Shown piece by piece: positions 17,498-17,521 of a DNA stretch of 17,521 nt (within the stretch, counting starts at the first letter, position 1; each line of letters begins with the position of its first letter). The DNA lies in NCBI GenBank assembly GCA_958430865.1, contig CAUDNR010002879.1, positions 65,041-82,561 of the forward strand. The letters run 5' to 3'. Source of the DNA: Entrophospora sp. SA101 (lineage: Eukaryota; Glomeromycota; Glomeromycetes; Entrophosporales; Entrophosporaceae). The translations under genes were made by a program, and so were the position numbers. The notes under the pieces were generated by a model. That model was not told the origin of the DNA, made no database searches, and saw only the letters and a program-made list of their open reading frames with translations.

Positions 17498-17521
17498 TTT
17501 TGGTATTAGCGAATAATTTTG

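Overview
The window is very AT-rich and eukaryotic. The evidence is a spliced gene with a 93-base intron, AATAAA signals after the stop codons, many microsatellites, and large gene-poor stretches full of transposon relics and satellite-like repeats. The base composition, a tyrosine-kinase-like kinase fragment and two decayed transposases of kinds common in fungal genomes all fit an arbuscular mycorrhizal fungus such as Rhizophagus. That assignment is an inference from memory of such genomes, not a database result.

Layout, left to right. 1-976 is upstream sequence. 977-1726 is the one clear conserved protein gene, a two-exon phi/theta-like glutathione S-transferase (GST). Its intron can only restore the frame if it ends in TG rather than AG. 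A broken copy of its second exon lies at 2924-2993. Next come a decayed DDE transposase (3322-3777), AT-rich repeat DNA (about 4740-5215), a tandem array of roughly 340-base units (about 5564-7640), two short exon-like relics (7758-7898 and 8084-8227), a second array with a period near 120 bases (about 8418-9155), and more AT-rich repeats (9396-9574).

9903-10550 is the decayed C-terminal part of a hAT-type transposase. 10586-11270 is the C-terminal half of a protein kinase spread over three reading frames. 11271-13200 is mostly empty, with direct repeats. Two well-bounded non-autonomous inverted-repeat elements follow. One is 190 bases long with a TA duplication (13212-13401). The other is 721 bases long with 71-74 base inverted repeats and a 7-base duplication, GAAGTCA (13738-14458). 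A small candidate gene made of alternating 24- and 27-base coding repeats sits at 15928-16179 with a TATA box and a polyadenylation signal. The right end is intergenic, with pyrimidine- and CA-rich tracts.

No pathway or operon links these genes. The window reads as one probable housekeeping or detoxification gene, one possible lineage-specific small gene, and a large tract of mobile-element debris and satellites. I found no convincing new multi-gene system. The observations most worth checking are the GT-TG intron, the 721-base element, the 340-base array and the repeat-built small gene.
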